64,000 nt of DNA from JALZDI01 sp965653225 (GTDB taxonomy: Bacteria; Actinomycetota; Actinomycetes; Propionibacteriales; Nocardioidaceae), in the NCBI GenBank assembly GCA_965653225.1, contig CBFGZI010000003.1, positions 5,066-69,065 on the forward strand. Direction: 5' to 3'. A model generated the notes under the pieces. It worked only from the letters and a program-made list of their open reading frames with translations, searched no databases and was not told where the DNA came from. Made by a program: the position numbers and the translations under genes. This document shows, in pieces, positions 60,583 to 64,000 of the stretch. How positions within the stretch are numbered: position 1 is the stretch's first letter; every line of letters starts with the position of its first letter.

Positions 60583-62196
60583 ATGCTCGGATCCCGCGCC
60601 CGTCGCTCCCTGGTCGCGCTCACCGGCGCCGCCGCGGTCGCCGTACCCCTGGCCGCCACCGGTACGACGAGCGCCGCGCCCGCGGCCCCGTCCGCGGCCA
60701 CCGCGCCGGCCAGGCCAACGCCCGGCGGCGCCGGGGCCGGCGACCCCTACTTCCCGCTGTACGGCAACCGCGGCTACAACGCGCAGCACTACGGGCTGCG
60801 CATCCGCTACAACCCGGCCACGAACCAGCTGCACGGCAACGCCCGGATCCGGGCACGGGCGCACAAGGCGCTCAGCCGTTTCAACCTCGACTTCGTCGGG
60901 CTGCGGGTCCGGTCGGTCGCGGTGAACGGACGACGTGCCCGCTGGAACCGCCCGAACAAGCACGAGCTCGTCGTGACGCCCGCCCGCGCGCTGCCGGCCG
61001 CCCGCCCGTTCACGGTCCGGGTGCGCTACCACGGCGTACCCCAGGTATTCCGCACCCCCGGGCTCGGTGCGTCCGCGTTCCTCGCCACCAGCGACGGGGC
61101 GACGGCGATCGGGGAGCCGCAGGTGGCGGCGTTCTGGTTCCCGGTCAACGACCACCCCAGCGACAAGGCGACCTATCGCGTCACCCTGACGGTCCCCCGG
61201 CGCCTGGACGCGATCTCGAACGGCCTCCCCTCGCCCACCACGGTCCACGGCCAGTGGGCGACGACGACATGGCAGGCGCGAGACCCGATGGCCAGCTACC
61301 TGGCGTTCATGTCAGTCGGACGATATGACGTGCACCGCTGGACCACCGCCGCCGGGCTGCCGATGATCGACGCGGTCGACTCACGCATCCCCGCCAACGT
61401 CAAGCGGCGCATCAACACCTCCCTCGCCCGGCAGGGCGAGATCCTGCGCGCAGAGACCCACTGGTTCGGCCCGTACCCGTTCGAGACCGCGGGCGCCGTG
61501 GTCGACCGGCTTCCCGCCCAGTTCGCCCTGGAGAACCAGACCCGCCCCACCTACGTGCCCGTGTTCTGGGAGATTCCGACCTCCCCGACCCTCGGCGACG
61601 ACGTGGTCGTGCACGAGCTCGCACACCAGTGGTTCGGCGACACGGTCTCAGTCGAGAAATGGCGCGACATCTGGCTCAACGAGGGTTTCGCCACCTACGC
61701 CGAGTGGCTGTGGAACCAGCGCGAGCACGGCTTCTCGCCACGCGACTTCTTCCACCACTACTTCGCCACCCCCGCCAAGGACGACCTCTGGTCGGTACGG
61801 GTCGGGAACCCCACGCGGGCGCACATGTTCGACCTGCCGATCTACATCCGCGGCGCGCTGACGCTGCAGGCGCTGCGCATGCGGATCGGGACAACCGCCT
61901 TCTTCCGCGTCCTGCGGACCTGGGCACGCCGGCACGCGGACCGCAACGGCGACACGGCGCAGTTCATCCGGCTGTCGGAGCGGGTCTCCGGCCGCAACCT
62001 GGACCGGCTCTTCCACGCCTGGCTGTTCACCGCGACCAAGCCGCGCCGGCCGGCGACCGGCCGGACGGCGTCCGCACTCGCCGCCCCCGACCGCGCGACC
62101 ACCGCGGCGGTACGAGGCTGGGAGCGCGGCCTCCGGCTCCGGGTGAGCCTGGCTCACGGCAACGGAGTGACCGGCTCGCCGCACATCGGGCACTGA
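60583..62196 (+). CDS. Secreted M1-family metallopeptidase
   Basis: A 537-residue protein with a Sec signal peptide (SLVALTGAAAVAVPLAATGTTSAAPA). The M1 core has FALENQTRPTY (exopeptidase loop, here ALENQ rather than GAMEN), HELAHQWFGD near residue 343 and NEGFATYAEW supplying the third zinc ligand. N-terminal beta saddle present; no long C-terminal helical domain, so it is a short M1 form. GGGGAGGGG precedes the ATG. It clips peptides outside the cell. The 3' end overlaps an opposite-strand small gene by 43 bp. Confidence 0.92.
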   Translation: MLGSRARRSLVALTGAAAVAVPLAATGTTSAAPAAPSAATAPARPTPGGAGAGDPYFPLYGNRGYNAQHYGLRIRYNPATNQLHGNARIRARAHKALSRFNLDFVGLRVRSVAVNGRRARWNRPNKHELVVTPARALPAARPFTVRVRYHGVPQVFRTPGLGASAFLATSDGATAIGEPQVAAFWFPVNDHPSDKATYRVTLTVPRRLDAISNGLPSPTTVHGQWATTTWQARDPMASYLAFMSVGRYDVHRWTTAAGLPMIDAVDSRIPANVKRRINTSLARQGEILRAETHWFGPYPFETAGAVVDRLPAQFALENQTRPTYVPVFWEIPTSPTLGDDVVVHELAHQWFGDTVSVEKWRDIWLNEGFATYAEWLWNQREHGFSPRDFFHHYFATPAKDDLWSVRVGNPTRAHMFDLPIYIRGALTLQALRMRIGTTAFFRVLRTWARRHADRNGDTAQFIRLSERVSGRNLDRLFHAWLFTATKPRRPATGRTASALAAPDRATTAAVRGWERGLRLRVSLAHGNGVTGSPHIGH

Positions 62197-62270
62197 ACCT
62201 GGTCGACCGGCCGGTCGTCGTCGGTGCGGCCCTGGTAGCCGCAGTAGTCACACACCCATCTCGTACTCAA
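62154..62270 (-). CDS. 38-residue zinc-ribbon (rubredoxin-like) protein
   Basis: MSTRWVCDYCGYQGRTDDDR and a closing QCPMCGEPVTPLP give two CxxC knuckles, enough for one zinc or iron site. TTG at 62270 is preceded by GAAGGGA (7 nt). It lies 14 bp after the TY-Chap gene on the same strand, so likely cotranscribed. It overlaps the end of the M1 gene on the other strand. Too short for routine ORF calling, but the cysteine pattern is convincing. Confidence 0.65.
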   Translation of the reverse strand: MSTRWVCDYCGYQGRTDDDRPVDQVQCPMCGEPVTPLP

Positions 62271-62284
62271 CGTGCTGTCCCTTC

Positions 62285-63601
62285 TCAGTCGTCGGACCCG
62301 CGTCGCGGGTGGGTCACGATCACCCGCAGGGCCTGCCGGAGCGTCTCGACGGTCGCCTTCCAGGCGCGGCCCTGGTCGAAGCACACGTCGGCCTCGTCGG
62401 TGTCGTCGGCGATCAGCGCGGCGTCGGCGGAGTTGCGCCAGGTGATCTCCTGCTCGCTGGCCCTGGTCAGCAGGGACAGCACGAGGTCTCGGTCGTAGCC
62501 GCACACGCTGGCCGCCAGCTCGGGGTCGACGCCCTCGCCCTCGGGGTCGAGCTGCAGCAGGGTCAGCAGCGCCGGGTGCAGGCTCGTCTCCTCCGGCTCC
62601 CCCGCGTCGTCGGCGTCGTCCCCGTCGGCATTCTCGTCGTCGGCCTCGTCGTCGTCCGGCTCCGGGTCGAGCCCGAGCCGGCCGCCCACACGAGCAGCGA
62701 GGTCGTCGTCGACCCGGTCGATCACCTCGGCCATCGCGGCCACCAGCGCCCGCAGGTTACGGGGCGCGAACGGGGCGGCCGGGAGGTGCAGCGTCGCGAG
62801 CACGGCGTCGTTGAGCAGCACGAACTTGACCATGCGGGTGTCGCGGTTGAGCACCGCCACCTCGAAGGCGGCGCGCTCCTTGTCGAGCGCCCCGCGGACC
62901 ACGAACGAGAACATCTCGACCACGGGCGCCTCGTCGTTCACGCGTACGAACAGCAGCGCCGAGCCGGTGGGAAGCGGGATGTCGCCGTCCTCGTCGAGCT
63001 CGATCGCCGGCCCGCCCGGCGGGGTCAGCGCCGCCGCGACCAGCTCGCGCAGGTGGTCGGCCGACTCCGGCATCACCGCGAGTGGCTCGTCCGCCGGCCA
63101 GGTCCCGGGCCCCTCCAGCTCGCCGCTCCCGTCCGTGCCGCTCGTGGGCGGCGGCTCCGGCCAGTCGAGGAAGGCCGGGTGCGGGACGCCGAACACGTCG
63201 CGCAGCGCCGCCACCGCCATCGCGGCCAGCCGGTCGCCCTCGCGGCGCCCGGCGTCGAGGTAGAAGTTGGCGGACCCCTCGTCGGGCTCCTCCCCGGCAC
63301 CGTGCGTCGGCTCGAGCCAGCCGAGCGCCGCCAGCGTCTCGGCGCCGGCCTCGTCGAGGGCCACCTCCGCGTCGAGGTACTCGTTGCTCGACACCTCCGC
63401 GCGGACCAGGTCGTCGCCCCAGGCGCAGAACTGCACGTACGGCGCGGCACCGGTCGCGTCCTCGCCGAGCCAGGTCTCGGCGTCGACGACCAGCACGTCG
63501 TCGTCCTCCATCGCCACCACGTGGTCGGCGAGGCTCGACTGGAACCGGCTCCACGCGCGCATGGTGGAGCGGTCGAGGTCGAGATCGTCGTACTCCGCCA
63601 C
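62285..63601 (-). CDS. TY-Chap/YbjN-like (type III chaperone-like) acidic protein
   Basis: A 438-residue acidic protein. Two YbjN/TY-Chap-like domains are visible: the N-terminal half around VLVVDAETWLGEDATGAAPYVQFCAWG, and a middle one beginning ELDEDGDIPLPTGSALLFVRVND and running to LLNDAVLATLHLPAAPF. A run of Asp/Glu (DEADDENADGDDADDAGEPEE) links to a C-terminal helical region. The fold is that of type III secretion chaperones and YbjN, but the role in actinobacteria is unknown. ATG at 63601. Confidence 0.78.
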   Translation of the reverse strand: MAEYDDLDLDRSTMRAWSRFQSSLADHVVAMEDDDVLVVDAETWLGEDATGAAPYVQFCAWGDDLVRAEVSSNEYLDAEVALDEAGAETLAALGWLEPTHGAGEEPDEGSANFYLDAGRREGDRLAAMAVAALRDVFGVPHPAFLDWPEPPPTSGTDGSGELEGPGTWPADEPLAVMPESADHLRELVAAALTPPGGPAIELDEDGDIPLPTGSALLFVRVNDEAPVVEMFSFVVRGALDKERAAFEVAVLNRDTRMVKFVLLNDAVLATLHLPAAPFAPRNLRALVAAMAEVIDRVDDDLAARVGGRLGLDPEPDDDEADDENADGDDADDAGEPEETSLHPALLTLLQLDPEGEGVDPELAASVCGYDRDLVLSLLTRASEQEITWRNSADAALIADDTDEADVCFDQGRAWKATVETLRQALRVIVTHPRRGSDD

Positions 63602-63737
63602 TGCGGACCCCCTTGTTTCCCCCGTTGGACCACCACCGTATCGGCGAGCACCGACATACCCACGGGGTCGCCGCGGGCCGGAACTGGACCGTGCAGGGCC
63701 CGGCGGGTGTAGCGTCGAGCCGCCGCCTCCGGGCGGT

Positions 63738-63843
63738 TGGAGGGGAGTATTCCTCCCGCGGCAGTGTCGTCATCACGGAACGCCTGAGAGGGCGTTCCCG
63801 GCACCGCCGGCCCCCTCAGGTTGGGGGCGGAAGAGACCTCCGG
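63738..63843 (+). ncRNA. Probable Mn2+-sensing yybP-ykoY-type leader upstream of a TerC gene
   Basis: GGAGGGGAGTAT near the start and GAAGAGACCTCCGG near the end would form the closing stem. Inside are perfect hairpins GGAACGCC/GGCGTTCC (63777-63798) and CCCCC/GGGGG (63811-63827). The GGGGAGTA element followed by a late GAC-CTCC region is characteristic of this class, which commonly controls TerC-type transporters. Seen by pattern only; not folded computationally. Confidence 0.6.
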
Positions 63844-63927
63844 ACCTGTCGCTGCCGAGCGGCTGCTGTGCGGGCCAGCACGCAGGGTTACCGTGCGGGG
63901 CTGCTGACGACGTTCGGAGGTTACTCG

Positions 63928-64000
63928 GTGTCCACCGTCTCTCCCGAGATCTGGATCGCCACCATCGCGGGGCTGGTCGCGATCGTGGTGCTGGACCTGA
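63928..64000 (+). CDS. TerC-family integral membrane protein (5' part only)
   Basis: GTG at 63928 after GGAGG (63916-63920) starts a frame reading STVSPEIWIATIAGLVAIVV and then LDL, a first transmembrane helix typical of TerC/Alx proteins. These export manganese or take part in metal homeostasis. The window ends after 24 residues. The yybP-ykoY-like leader upstream supports the call. Confidence 0.6.
   Translation, partial: MSTVSPEIWIATIAGLVAIVVLDL

Noticed and set aside
1..64000. tRNA or rRNA genes
   Set aside because: No cloverleaf with the T-loop consensus or rRNA-like stretch was noticed in the gaps. A tRNA scan would settle it.

Overview
The window comes from a high-GC actinobacterium, most likely of the Nocardioidaceae/Propionibacteriales type. 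The basis is GC-rich codon use with many GTG/TTG starts, plus actinobacterial signature families: a DUF222/13E12 HNH protein under a mycobacterial-type SOS box, a DDN-like deazaflavin enzyme, DUF5302, DUF3099 and DUF3140 proteins, and an Lsr2-like DNA-binding domain. The genus cannot be fixed from the sequence alone. No rRNA, tRNA, CRISPR array, integrase or intact insertion sequence was found.

Layout. 1-5.6 kb: tandem-GNAT acetyltransferase, secreted M4 metalloprotease, quinone-type oxidoreductase, DDN-like reductase and flavodoxin-like protein. 5.6-10.3 kb: gluconokinase divergent from an FadR-type GntR regulator; a short-chain dehydrogenase plus QueA-like operon behind a probable MerR-type operator; a Bcr/CflA-type exporter. 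10.5-13.3 kb: glycosyltransferase and UDP-glucose dehydrogenase (surface polysaccharide). 13.4-19.2 kb: small housekeeping proteins, an amidase operon, a Gfo/Idh/MocA dehydrogenase and a LURP-one-like protein. 19.3-25.4 kb: an orphan sugar-binding lipoprotein, an NrtR-like Nudix regulator with DUF3140, a MEDS/histidine-kinase-like protein, a lipoprotein and a large zinc-ribbon/coiled-coil membrane protein. 25.7-29.1 kb: TSUP permease, secreted S1 protease and sulfite-oxidase-family enzyme. 29.1-37.6 kb: catabolic genes (hydantoinase/oxoprolinase HyuA-HyuB, a fused alpha/beta 2-oxoacid dehydrogenase E1, CinA-like amidase, acyl-CoA synthetase and a crotonase remnant).

37.6-57.5 kb is the most unusual part. 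It holds a DUF222-HNH protein with an SOS box and two neighbouring genes that each carry one extra base. Next comes a recC-recB-recD operon continuing into an ERCC4-nuclease/Lsr2 fusion and a NERD-UvrD helicase. After that is an accessory cluster (XRE regulator plus EVE-domain protein, divergent from a VWA protein and a zincin) whose shared promoter region carries three 17-bp-spaced GCAT half-sites.

57.5-64 kb: FAD-dependent amine/amino-acid oxidase, aldehyde dehydrogenase, secreted M1 peptidase, a TY-Chap/YbjN-like protein, a 38-residue zinc ribbon, and the start of a TerC-type gene behind a probable manganese (yybP-ykoY-like) leader. Several intergenic palindromes recur (84-140 with 17311-17365; 23638-23677 with 56529-56546), suggesting small repeat families.
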